Source: Paracoccaceae bacterium
GTDB lineage: Bacteria; Pseudomonadota; Alphaproteobacteria; Rhodobacterales; Rhodobacteraceae
NCBI GenBank assembly: GCA_013214715.1
Contig: JABSSB010000020.1
Coordinates: 1 to 22,298, forward strand
DNA length: 22,298 nucleotides
Direction of reading: 5' to 3'
Below the pieces are notes generated by a model. That model did no database searches and was not told where the DNA came from. It worked only from the letters and a program-made list of their open reading frames with translations. Below, in pieces: positions 7,394 through 14,834 of the stretch; the stretch's first letter is position 1, and each line of letters opens with the position of its first letter. The position numbers and the translations under genes were made by a program.

Positions 7394-8293
7394 ATGTCAC
7401 AACCTGTATCTGATAGCTCTCTGGCGGCGGGGTCCATTGCCGTCGCTCTGATCGGTCTGGGTCTGAAACTGCTGGCCTTTGGCCTGACAGGGTCGGTCGC
7501 GCTGTTTTCAGATGCAATGGAATCACTGGTGAATGTCGCAGGGGCCGTGATGGCCTGGGGCGCGATCCGCTATGCCGCGCGGCCCGCAGATGCGGATCAC
7601 CCGTTCGGGCATCACAAATCTGAAAATGTCTCGGCTCTTGTCGAAGGTCTGTTCGTGATCCTCGCAGCCGGTCTGATCTTGTGGGAAGCCGTCCCAAAGC
7701 TTTGGGCGCCGGAGCCTGCGGCCTATGTCCCTCTTGGCTTTGCCGCAGCCGGAGCGGCGGCTCTGCTGAACTTAGTCTGGGCGCAAATCCTGTTGCGCCG
7801 CGGGCGGGCCAAGCGCTCTCCGGCATTGCAGGCCTCGGGCACACATCTGATGGGCGATGTCTGGACCACGTTGGGCGTGCTGCTTGGGCTTGGGCTGGTC
7901 ATGCTGACGGGTTGGCAAGCTCTGGACCCGCTCCTGGCCATTCTTGTGGCGCTGAACATCCTGCGGGAAGGCGCGGCGGTGGTGCGTCAATCGGCAGATG
8001 GGCTGATGGATGGCGCCGCAAGCGCGCTGGAGCGCGACGAAATTGAAACCGCCATCCGAGGCGCGATGGACGGTGCGCTGCAAGCGCATGGGCTCAAGAC
8101 CCGCCATGCCGGGCGCGCCTTGTTTGTCGAATTTCATCTGGTTGTGCCGACAGACATGACCGTGGGCACAGCCCATGACATTTGCGACCGGATCGAAGCT
8201 GCAATTGAGGCGCGATTGCCGGAAGCACAGACAACCATCCATGTCGAGCCCGCCGCACAGGTTGAAGCCGACGGGCTTGCACCCGAGGGGTGA
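7394..8293 (+). CDS. Cation diffusion facilitator (CDF) family metal transporter
   Basis: CDF proteins are inner-membrane antiporters that export divalent metals (Zn, Fe, Mn, Co) in exchange for protons. The 299-residue protein has six predicted membrane helices in the first 200 residues and a C-terminal cytoplasmic domain. Family marks are SDAMESLVNVAGA in helix 2, the DADHPFGHHKSE loop (D66, H69 and H73 match the second metal site of YiiP), and HLMGD in helix 5 (H151 and D155). In helix 2 the usual (D/H)xxxD pair is replaced by E43 and N47. The C-terminal domain has several His (238, 248, 261, 283) that could form the regulatory metal site. Substrate cannot be assigned from sequence. It diverges from the 217-aa gene and converges on ileS. 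Confidence 0.92.
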   Translation: MSQPVSDSSLAAGSIAVALIGLGLKLLAFGLTGSVALFSDAMESLVNVAGAVMAWGAIRYAARPADADHPFGHHKSENVSALVEGLFVILAAGLILWEAVPKLWAPEPAAYVPLGFAAAGAAALLNLVWAQILLRRGRAKRSPALQASGTHLMGDVWTTLGVLLGLGLVMLTGWQALDPLLAILVALNILREGAAVVRQSADGLMDGAASALERDEIETAIRGAMDGALQAHGLKTRHAGRALFVEFHLVVPTDMTVGTAHDICDRIEAAIEARLPEAQTTIHVEPAAQVEADGLAPEG

Positions 8294-8311
8294 GCCCTCC
8301 CGCGCGGGGTC

Positions 8312-8330
8312 TGCGCATCATAGATGCGCA
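8312..8330. terminator. Bidirectional hairpin between CDF gene and ileS
   Basis: TGCGCATC and GATGCGCA form a perfect 8-bp stem with loop ATA, 18 bp after the CDF stop and 60 bp from the ileS stop. Its place between two converging genes suggests a terminator serving both, but there is no T-run on either side. Confidence 0.55.
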
Positions 8331-8389
8331 TCGCCCGCTTTGGGCCGGGCGCCGCGCACGCGGGTGCGCAGCGCGGTTGCGCGTTCAGG

Positions 8390-11326
8390 TCAGCCGCGCT
8401 CAGACAAGGCGTCGTTGCAGCGCCCGCAGACACCTGCATGGCTGTGCTGTCCGACATCGGGCAGAATTTTCCAGCAGCGCTGGCATTTTTCTCCCTGCGC
8501 CAGTTCAAACACCACGCCAACGCCCGGCATTTCCGGAAGGCGGAATGCCTCATCCGGTATCGGATCGCGGGTCAGCGTCAGCCCCGAGGTGATGAACACG
8601 TCATCCAGCGGCGCAAGACTGACAAGATCGAACAGCTCCGGGTCTTCGACATGCAGCACAGGCGCGGCCTCAAGGCTGGAGCCGATGACCTTTTCCTGAC
8701 GTTTCAGTTCCAAAGCCGCGGTCACAACCTTCCGCACACCGCGGATGCGCGCGAAATAGCTGGCAATCTCATCATTACGCCACGCATCCGGCGTGGCGGG
8801 CATATCGACCAGATGCACAGAGGAGCTGTCGCCGGGATAGCGCTCCAACCAGACCTCTTCCATCGTGAAGACCAGCACCGGCGCCAGCCATGTGGTCAGG
8901 CGGTGGAACAGCAAATCCAGCACGGTCCGCGCTGCGCGGCGCCGATCTGTGTTGCCGTCGCAGTAAAGGACGTCCTTGCGGATGTCGAAATAGAAGGCCG
9001 ACAGATCCACCGTGGCAAAGTTGAACAGCGCCTGAAACACGCCCTGGAAATCATAGCGCGCATAGCCATCGCGCACGGTGGCATCCAGTTCCCACATCCG
9101 GTGCAGCACCCAACGTTCCAGCGGCGGCATCTGCTCGGGCGCGATGCGGTCTGCCTCGGTGAAATCGGCCAAGGATCCCAGCATGAAGCGCATCGTGTTG
9201 CGCAAACGGCGATAGCTGTCGGCTACACCCTTGAGGATTTCCGGCCCGATGCGCAGGTCAGCGGTGTAATCCGACTGCGCCACCCAAAGCCGCAGGATAT
9301 CTGCACCATATTGCTTGGTTACATCTTCGGGCGCGACGGTGTTGCCGATGGATTTGGACATCTTCATGCCCTTTTCATCCAGGGTGAACCCATGGGTCAG
9401 CACACCCCGATAAGGCGCGCGCCCCTGCGTGCCACAGCTTTGCAACATCGAGCTGTGGAACCAGCCGCGATGCTGATCGGTGCCTTCAAGATACAGATCT
9501 GCCAGCCCGTCATCGCTGCCATCTTCACGGTCGCGCAGAACAAAAGCATGGGTCGAACCGCTGTCGAACCACACGTCGAGAATGTCAAAAACCTGATCAT
9601 AGTCTTCGGCATTGTGCTCATTGCCCAAGAACCGCTCCTTTGCGCCCTCGGCATACCAGGCATCGGCGCCTTCGGCTTCAAACGCCTCCAACACGCGGGC
9701 ATTCACAGCCGGGTCGCGCAGCAGGAAATCGGGATCGGTCGGCAGCGCGCCGCGCTTGGTAAAGCAGGTCAGCGGCACGCCCCAGGCGCGCTGGCGCGAC
9801 AGCACCCAGTCGGGTCGCGCCTCGATCATGGAATAAAGCCGGTTACGCCCGGTCTTGGGCGTCCAGGTCACCAGCTCATCAATCGAGGTCAACGCCCGTT
9901 CGCGGATCGTCTTGCCATAAGTGTCCTGCCCGTCGCCAACCGCCCGGTCGATGGCGGCAAACCATTGCGGGGTGTTGCGATAGATCACCGGCGCTTTTGA
10001 GCGCCACGAATGCGGGTAGGAATGCTTGATTTTGCCGCGCGCCAGAAGCCCGCCCAGCTCGGCCAGTTTGTCGATCACGGCAGCGTTGGCATTGCCTTCC
10101 TTGCCATTGGGTTTGAGGATCGCTTTGCCGCCAAAGAAGGGCAAATCATCGCGGAAGCGACCATCTTCCATCACGTTATAGGTGATGACTTGTTCCAGCA
10201 TCCCGAGATCGCGATACAGTTCGAACTCTTCCATCCCGTGGCTGGGCGCGCAATGTACGAAGCCCGTGCCTTCGGTATCGGTCACGAAATCCGCCGCGCG
10301 GAAGTCGCGGATATCGTCCCATTCGCCATTGGCCCCGTCGGCCCCGTTCAGCGGGTGGGTCAGCTTGATCTTACGCAGATCATCGGGCGTGATGTCGCAG
10401 AGGCGGCGATACATATCTGGCTCAAGCCTTGCACGTTTCAGCACGTCGTCAGCCAGATTGTCAGCCAGGATGAAACGCTCGCCGATCCTGGCCCAGCATT
10501 CTTCAGGACGGCCGATCACCTCATACAGCCCGTAGGAGATGTTTTCGCCCCAGACCACGGCCTTGTTGGACGGCATCGTCCAGGGCGTCGTGGTCCAGAT
10601 CACGACCTTGGCGCTGTCCAGCGTCGTATCATCCGTGCCGACAACCTGAAACTTCACCCAGATCGTGAAGCTTTCCTTGTCGTGGTATTCCACCTCGGCC
10701 TCTGCCAGAGCCGTCTGTTCGACAGGCGACCACATAACAGGCTTGGACCCTTGATACAGCGTGCCATTCATCAGGAATTTCTGGAATTCCTCGGCAATCA
10801 CACGCTCGGCATGATAATCCATCGTCAGATAGGGGTCGTCCCAGTTGCCAGTGATACCAAGGCGTTTGAATTCGTCGCGCTGCACGTCGATCCAGCCGGC
10901 GGCAAATTCGCGGCATTCGCGGCGGAACTCCACCACATCGACCTCATCCTTGTTGCGGCCCTTCTTGCGGTATTTTTCCTCGATCTTCCATTCGATCGGC
11001 AGACCGTGGCAGTCCCAGCCGGGGATATAGCGCGCGTCGCGGCCCATCATCTGCTGGGAGCGCACCACCATATCCTTGAGGATTTTGTTCAGCGCGTGGC
11101 CGATATGCAGGTTACCGTTTGCATAGGGCGGTCCGTCATGCAGGGTAAAGGGCTTGCGGGTTTCGGCTTTGGCTTTTTCACGCAGCTGGTCATAGATGCC
11201 AATCTCGGCCCAGCGGGCAAGCCAACCTGGCTCGCGTTTGGGCAGGCCCGCGCGCATCGGGAAATCGGTGCGGGGCAGGTTCAGCGTGGCTTTGTAATCA
11301 AGCGTGTCGGGGGTGTCGGCGCACAT
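8390..11326 (-). CDS. ileS: Isoleucyl-tRNA synthetase
   Basis: IleS is a class I aminoacyl-tRNA synthetase that charges tRNA-Ile in the cytoplasm. The 978-residue product carries the HIGH motif at residues 74-77, the large editing (CP1) insertion, WFDSGST, the KMSKS loop at residues 655-659, the anticodon-binding domain, and a C-terminal zinc module with C948, C951, C967 and C970. The C-terminal zinc module places it with the bacterial type of IleS. The ATG at 11326 has TAAGGA upstream (spacing about 8). It is monocistronic here, divergent from ogt and convergent with the CDF gene. Two long open frames on the opposite strand are shadows of this high-GC gene. Confidence 0.98.
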   Translation of the reverse strand: MCADTPDTLDYKATLNLPRTDFPMRAGLPKREPGWLARWAEIGIYDQLREKAKAETRKPFTLHDGPPYANGNLHIGHALNKILKDMVVRSQQMMGRDARYIPGWDCHGLPIEWKIEEKYRKKGRNKDEVDVVEFRRECREFAAGWIDVQRDEFKRLGITGNWDDPYLTMDYHAERVIAEEFQKFLMNGTLYQGSKPVMWSPVEQTALAEAEVEYHDKESFTIWVKFQVVGTDDTTLDSAKVVIWTTTPWTMPSNKAVVWGENISYGLYEVIGRPEECWARIGERFILADNLADDVLKRARLEPDMYRRLCDITPDDLRKIKLTHPLNGADGANGEWDDIRDFRAADFVTDTEGTGFVHCAPSHGMEEFELYRDLGMLEQVITYNVMEDGRFRDDLPFFGGKAILKPNGKEGNANAAVIDKLAELGGLLARGKIKHSYPHSWRSKAPVIYRNTPQWFAAIDRAVGDGQDTYGKTIRERALTSIDELVTWTPKTGRNRLYSMIEARPDWVLSRQRAWGVPLTCFTKRGALPTDPDFLLRDPAVNARVLEAFEAEGADAWYAEGAKERFLGNEHNAEDYDQVFDILDVWFDSGSTHAFVLRDREDGSDDGLADLYLEGTDQHRGWFHSSMLQSCGTQGRAPYRGVLTHGFTLDEKGMKMSKSIGNTVAPEDVTKQYGADILRLWVAQSDYTADLRIGPEILKGVADSYRRLRNTMRFMLGSLADFTEADRIAPEQMPPLERWVLHRMWELDATVRDGYARYDFQGVFQALFNFATVDLSAFYFDIRKDVLYCDGNTDRRRAARTVLDLLFHRLTTWLAPVLVFTMEEVWLERYPGDSSSVHLVDMPATPDAWRNDEIASYFARIRGVRKVVTAALELKRQEKVIGSSLEAAPVLHVEDPELFDLVSLAPLDDVFITSGLTLTRDPIPDEAFRLPEMPGVGVVFELAQGEKCQRCWKILPDVGQHSHAGVCGRCNDALSERG

Positions 11327-11495
11327 TGTGGGCGTCCTTACGTCGTCAGGTCTGGGGTCGGGATGCGGTCGGTGCGATGGCTCAACACCTTGGCCCGGCA
11401 GCTCTGGGTCACGTCAGAGCGCCGGGACAGTAATTCGAATGATCTGGCCAAGTATCCGGGTCATGCGCCGCCTTATAGGCAAGCGCGCGGGGCGG

Positions 11496-11513
11496 GGCAA
11501 GGCAGGGCTTGCC
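11496..11513. repeat. Inverted repeat upstream of ogt
   Basis: GGCAAG and CTTGCC are separated by 6 bp, about 33 bp upstream of the ogt ATG, in the 219-bp region shared with divergent ileS. It could be an operator or a leader hairpin. The rest of the region holds the ileS ribosome binding site and no clear promoter consensus. Confidence 0.3.
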
Positions 11514-11545
11514 TTAGGAGACCGCGCCTTGCAAGGCTGGTCTGG

Positions 11546-11998
11546 ATGCAGCAGATCAGCACGCAAACCCGCTTTGGCATATTGACCATCACCGCCGAAA
11601 CTGGCGCGATCACCCGGCTGGACTGGGGCGGCGGTGCGCGGTCTGATGACCCTTTGTTGATCGAGGCCTCCGCCCAGCTGCGCGCCTATGACGATGGGCG
11701 GCTGGAGCAGTTCGATTTGCCACTGCGCATCACTGGTGGACGCTTTCAGCAAGCGGTCTGTGCCCAGATGTCCAAGATCCCTTTTGGGTATACACGCAGC
11801 TATGGCGAGATTGCCGATGCATTGGACGCATCTGCCCGAGCGGTTGGGCGCGCCTGTGGCGGCAACCCGATCCCGATCATCATCCCCTGCCACCGGGTGA
11901 TGGGCACAAAGGGTCTGACAGGGTTTTCCGGAGCCGGAGGCGTCGAAACGAAAGTCGCGCTCTTGCGGCATGAAGGCGCTGCAGGACTGTTGATCTGA
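11546..11998 (+). CDS. ogt: Methylated-DNA--[protein]-cysteine S-methyltransferase (Ogt/MGMT type)
   Basis: The enzyme removes alkyl groups from O6-alkylguanine (and O4-alkylthymine) in DNA by transfer to its own cysteine, a suicide reaction. The 150-residue product has the helix-turn-helix stretch YTRSYGEIADALDASARAVGRACGGNP (about 82-108) containing the Arg finger region, and the active-site block IIIPCHRVMG with the acceptor Cys115. The GFSGAGGVETKVALL tail is also typical. The frame extends far upstream against ileS, but family length and the ATG at 11546 (AAGG about 10 bp before it) fix the start. No AdaA-like regulatory domain is fused. Confidence 0.95.
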   Translation: MQQISTQTRFGILTITAETGAITRLDWGGGARSDDPLLIEASAQLRAYDDGRLEQFDLPLRITGGRFQQAVCAQMSKIPFGYTRSYGEIADALDASARAVGRACGGNPIPIIIPCHRVMGTKGLTGFSGAGGVETKVALLRHEGAAGLLI

Positions 11999-12014
11999 CA
12001 TGATGCCGATCATG
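11999..12014. repeat. Hairpin directly after the ogt stop
   Basis: CATGAT and ATCATG form a perfect 6-bp inverted repeat with loop GCCG, starting at the base after the ogt stop codon. No T-run follows, so it is at best a weak or rho-assisted terminator. Confidence 0.35.
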
Positions 12015-12063
12015 GTCGCGAGCCCGGACGTATACCACGGCGCCCATAATCGCGATTACAGGA

Positions 12064-12078
12064 GGTGACTATGTCACC
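12064..12078. repeat. Perfect inverted repeat covering RBS and start of the interrupted small ORF
   Basis: GGTGAC and GTCACC flank TAT. The left arm overlaps the strong Shine-Dalgarno GGAGGTGA, and the start ATG spans the centre and right arm. In RNA the stem could hide the ribosome binding site; in DNA it could be an operator. Confidence 0.45.
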
Positions 12079-12304
12079 ATAGGCAATCCGCAAGACGCTC
12101 CTTGCTCTGCACATTCTGCCCGCCTGCATACTTGGGTCGCTGGTGTATTCCAACTCCCTTGCTCAGGCCGAGTGGTTTCGCGATCTGGCAGCCTTTCTCG
12201 GATTTCCGATGCTGGCCCTGACGGGGATGTCGATGAGATTTCAGGGGCGGATCAGCCGGGCTGAAGGCCGGGGACAGTTTCACCCTGGCAGGGCGCGCGC
12301 ATGA
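12071..12304 (+). pseudogene. Small membrane-protein ORF interrupted by TAG at codon 4
   Basis: An excellent ribosome binding site (AGGAGGTGACT) leads into ATG TCA CCA TAG, so translation would stop after three residues. The same frame then stays open for 73 codons to a TGA at 12302. It reads AIRKTLLALHILPACILG, then SLVYSNSLAQAEWFRDL, then AAFLGFPMLALTGMSMRFQ and a basic tail. This has two plausible membrane helices separated by a polar loop, like a short inner-membrane protein. No ATG, GTG or TTG near the front would rescue the first helix except an internal GTG that removes it. I read it as a nonsense-mutated small gene. Alternatives are a sequencing error, or a deliberate three-codon leader peptide. 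I cannot name the family. Confidence 0.5.
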
Positions 12305-12319
12305 GATCAGCGAAGTCTT

Positions 12320-13018
12320 TTAACCGGTCCGCCCACCATCGGTGACCTGCTGCAGCGCGCCCGCGCCCAGCAAATAGGCCGAGGTCAGCGCCAGCCCCCA
12401 GACCGCCCAGCTTTCGGTGTAGAAATCCACCCAAGCCGCCCAGCCTGCAAAGACCGTCCAGGCAAAGACCATCGGCAACGAAATCCACCGCCACCGCTCG
12501 GTGCGGACAGGATGAATGAACTTGACTGGCAGGAACATGGCCACCGCCAGCAAGGCAACCAAGACAAAACTGACCCAGAAATCCGGTTTGACAGCAAAGA
12601 TCACTAGGACAACCATGTTCCAGCAGCCCGGAAACCCGGAGAACGAGTTGTCGGCCGTCTTCATCCGTGTATCCGCGAAATACAACGCCGAGGCGAAGGT
12701 GATGATGATGATCGACCCCCACCCGGTCCAGCCCCCCATCAGCCCGGATTGAAACAACGCAAAGGCCGGGATGAACACATAGGTCAGGTAATCGATGATC
12801 AGATCCAGCAGAACGCCGTCAAATTGCGGCGCATTGGTTTTCACGTCGTAATGGCGCGCCAAAGGCCCGTCGATCCCGTCCACCACAAAGGCCACGACCA
12901 GCCAAAGAAACATCAGGCTCCATTTGTCCTGAACCGCGGCCAGCATCGCCAGCATGGCAAAGACGGCCCCGGTAGCGGTCAGAAAATGGACGGATAAGGC
13001 ACGCAGGGTGATCGACAT
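12320..13018 (-). CDS. pcs: Phosphatidylcholine synthase
   Basis: Pcs makes phosphatidylcholine in one step from CDP-diacylglycerol and choline at the inner membrane. It occurs mainly in bacteria that meet eukaryotic hosts or live in the sea. The 232-residue protein shows the CDP-alcohol phosphotransferase signature as DGIDGPLAR (residues 47-55), then G68 xxx D72 xxx D76. It also has the Pcs-specific blocks YFADTRMKT, FSGFPGCWNMVV and LPVKFIHPVR, and about eight membrane helices. The ATG at 13018 gives MSITLRALSVHF, matching where the family starts. The GTG start at 13066 adds a basic stretch and is less likely. It lies 63 bp downstream of xerC on the same strand. Confidence 0.95.
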   Translation of the reverse strand: MSITLRALSVHFLTATGAVFAMLAMLAAVQDKWSLMFLWLVVAFVVDGIDGPLARHYDVKTNAPQFDGVLLDLIIDYLTYVFIPAFALFQSGLMGGWTGWGSIIIITFASALYFADTRMKTADNSFSGFPGCWNMVVLVIFAVKPDFWVSFVLVALLAVAMFLPVKFIHPVRTERWRWISLPMVFAWTVFAGWAAWVDFYTESWAVWGLALTSAYLLGAGALQQVTDGGRTG

Positions 13019-13081
13019 GCCCCGCTTGTGACGGATTTGCAGTGAATGCACAACCCGCGCCAACACGCGCAGGCGGGCGCA

Positions 13082-14020
13082 TCATACTCGTCTGGCACGC
13101 GGATGGGCGGCGCTGTAGACCTTCATCAACTGCGCCTGATCCACCGCCGTATACGCCTGCGTGGTCGATAAAGATGCATGGCCAAGCAATTCCTGAATTG
13201 CCCGCAAATCCCCCCCGGCCGCAAGAAGATGCGTTGCGAAACTGTGCCGGAATGCATGCGGCGTGGCGCTGGCTGGAAGGCCCAGCTGCGCCCGCGCCTG
13301 CGCCACCGCCCCGCTGATCGCGCGCGGGTTCAATGCGCCACCACGCACCCCGCGGAACAGGGGCGCATCCCGATCCAGCCTATGCGGACACAAACGGGCA
13401 TAGTCCGCCACGGCCTCTCGCGCGACGGGCAGAACGGGCACCTGTCGTTCCTTACCGCCCTTGCCGGTGATGGTCAGAACCGGCGGCAGCGGGTTTTCCG
13501 CACCGCTCAGGCCCAGCGCTTCTGATATGCGCAAGCCGCAGCCATATAAAAGCGTCACAACCGCCACATCCCGGGCCGCCACCCAGGGGTCCTGCGATTG
13601 CAGCTCGACCTGTGCGATCATCTCGGCAGCGGCCGGCACCTCCATCGGGCGTGGCAGGCGGCGCGTGTATTTTGGCGCCCGCGCGGCCAGAACCGCAGAC
13701 GGATCAAAACCTTCACGATCAGACAGCCAGCGATAAAAGTTTTTCACCGCCGACAGGCGCCGCGCAAGCGACCGCGGCCCAAGCCCTCCGGCCCGCTCAG
13801 CCGCCATGAAACTGCGCATGTCGGTCACGGCGATATCGGCCAAGGCCCCAAGACCCTGTGGTGCCGAACGATGCGCAGACATGAACAGGATGAAGGCCCG
13901 AAGATCGGCCGCATAGGCCGTCAGCGTATTCTGCGAGGCGCCTCGCAACGCCGATTGCGCCGCCAACCAATCGGCAAGCGCAGCCTCGGCGGCCGGCGAT
14001 ATGGTTGTTATCTCAGCCAG
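13082..14020 (-). CDS. xerC: Tyrosine recombinase XerC, start codon non-canonical
   Basis: XerC acts with XerD at dif to resolve chromosome dimers. Counting from the ATA at 14011, the protein has about 309 residues. It has an N-terminal SAM-like core-binding domain (about 5-95) and a catalytic domain with R161, K184, H252/R255 (HAFRHS), H278 (GHASLS) and the nucleophile Y287, so all catalytic residues are present. Family proteins usually begin near MTTISPAA. Here that point reads ATA ACA ACC ATA TCG, with ATA overlapping the DUF484 stop as ATAA. A CTG lies 9 bp upstream (14020), which I used as the boundary. The only conventional in-frame upstream start is a TTG at 14161, which would add about 50 unlikely residues from inside the DUF484 gene. 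Confidence 0.9.
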   Translation of the reverse strand: MAEITTISPAAEAALADWLAAQSALRGASQNTLTAYAADLRAFILFMSAHRSAPQGLGALADIAVTDMRSFMAAERAGGLGPRSLARRLSAVKNFYRWLSDREGFDPSAVLAARAPKYTRRLPRPMEVPAAAEMIAQVELQSQDPWVAARDVAVVTLLYGCGLRISEALGLSGAENPLPPVLTITGKGGKERQVPVLPVAREAVADYARLCPHRLDRDAPLFRGVRGGALNPRAISGAVAQARAQLGLPASATPHAFRHSFATHLLAAGGDLRAIQELLGHASLSTTQAYTAVDQAQLMKVYSAAHPRARRV

Positions 14021-14700
14021 TGCTGCAACACCCGGGCCAGCGCACCACCGAAAAACTCCATTAGATCCGTGCCCTGCTGGGGCGAAAACTGCTCGGCATC
14101 GCTCGAGCCCATGATCAGCATTCCCGGAAGCCGCCCACCGCCCAGATTCAGACGAATACAAGCTTCTGACGACAATTTGCCCGGCGGCACGGCATAAAGC
14201 GCCTCCACCCCGTTTGGCAAAGGCCGCAACACGACATCACGCGCATCCGCCAAGTAGCCATCAATGAACCCGGTCGGGACGATCTGGACCACATGCGCCA
14301 AGGGACCAAGCCCGTGATCTTCGCTATCGGCATCCGCGCTTTCAAGCACCAGGCGCACCACATCGACCCGCAGCGTATCGCGCAGGGGTCCGGCAAGATC
14401 CGCGATGAACTCTTCAAAGCTCTGCGCATCCAGCAGGCCCAAGACGGCGCGATGGATCTGCCGCGTGCCGGTGATCGTGTCATAAGCGGCGGCAATGACC
14501 GACCGATGCGTGTCTTCCAACCGGTCCAGCCGGTCCGACATCCGCTTCATCGCAATGCCGCGCAAATCCACGACATTGCCCCCACGCGCGGCATCATCAG
14601 CTTTGATCAACGCATCAAGAAGCGCGGCATCTTCCAAGACAGCTTCAGGCTGGGCCAGGATGGCTGCACGTGTATCATCGTTCAAATCTGGGCGGCTCAT
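14008..14700 (-). CDS. DUF484 family protein
   Basis: DUF484 proteins are predicted GAF-like cytoplasmic proteins often encoded next to xerC; their function is not established. The ATG at 14700 gives 230 residues starting MSRPDLNDD. The earlier in-frame ATG at 14742 adds 14 residues that look unrelated. An N-terminal helical part (about 10-90, with DLRGIAMKRMSDRLDRLE, a likely short coiled coil) is followed by a GAF-like domain with LPGMLIMGSSDAEQFSPQQGTDLMEFFGGALAR near the end, the most conserved part of the family. The stop overlaps the xerC start region by a few bases, implying coupled translation. A terminator and candidate promoter separate it from fsa. Confidence 0.9.
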   Translation of the reverse strand: MSRPDLNDDTRAAILAQPEAVLEDAALLDALIKADDAARGGNVVDLRGIAMKRMSDRLDRLEDTHRSVIAAAYDTITGTRQIHRAVLGLLDAQSFEEFIADLAGPLRDTLRVDVVRLVLESADADSEDHGLGPLAHVVQIVPTGFIDGYLADARDVVLRPLPNGVEALYAVPPGKLSSEACIRLNLGGGRLPGMLIMGSSDAEQFSPQQGTDLMEFFGGALARVLQHWLR

Positions 14701-14755
14701 ATCGGTCTCGCAATCTGGAAAACATCGCCACGGTTTTACCATTATTGCGGAAAGT

Positions 14756-14785
14756 ATTCAGAAAATTATGGCTAAATCATGTCAA
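14756..14785 (-). promoter_or_regulatory. Candidate sigma-70-type promoter for DUF484-xerC-pcs
   Basis: On the minus strand a perfect TTGACA (14785-14780) lies about 80 bp upstream of the DUF484 start, in an A/T-rich stretch unusual for this window. The best -10-like hexamers (TCTGAA with 17-bp spacing, or TGAATA with 19) are weak. The TTGACA overlaps the T-run of the fsa terminator. The gene order requires a promoter about here. Confidence 0.4.
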
Positions 14786-14812
14786 AACAGGCGGCACTGT
14801 GGCAGCGCCGCC
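14782..14812 (-). terminator. Rho-independent terminator of fsa
   Basis: On the minus strand GGCGGCGCTG, loop CCA, CAGTGCCGCC (14812-14790) forms a 10-position stem with one mismatch, starting 23 bp after the fsa stop. TGTTTTG follows directly. Stem strength, loop size and T-run fit an intrinsic terminator. Confidence 0.75.
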
Positions 14813-14834
14813 CATCTGCATGAGATCACAGAGC

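Noticed and set aside
8324..11545. Two very long plus-strand open frames (about 558 aa, and the first 512 codons of a 662-aa frame) opposite ileS
   Set aside because: They are antisense to a complete ileS. Their products are rich in Gln, His, Arg and Ile without any domain, as expected for the reverse complement of a high-GC gene. Only the last 150 codons (ogt) are real.
14021..14161. N-terminal extension of XerC from a TTG at 14161
   Set aside because: The extra residues are encoded inside the well-conserved end of DUF484 and have no similarity to XerC N-termini.
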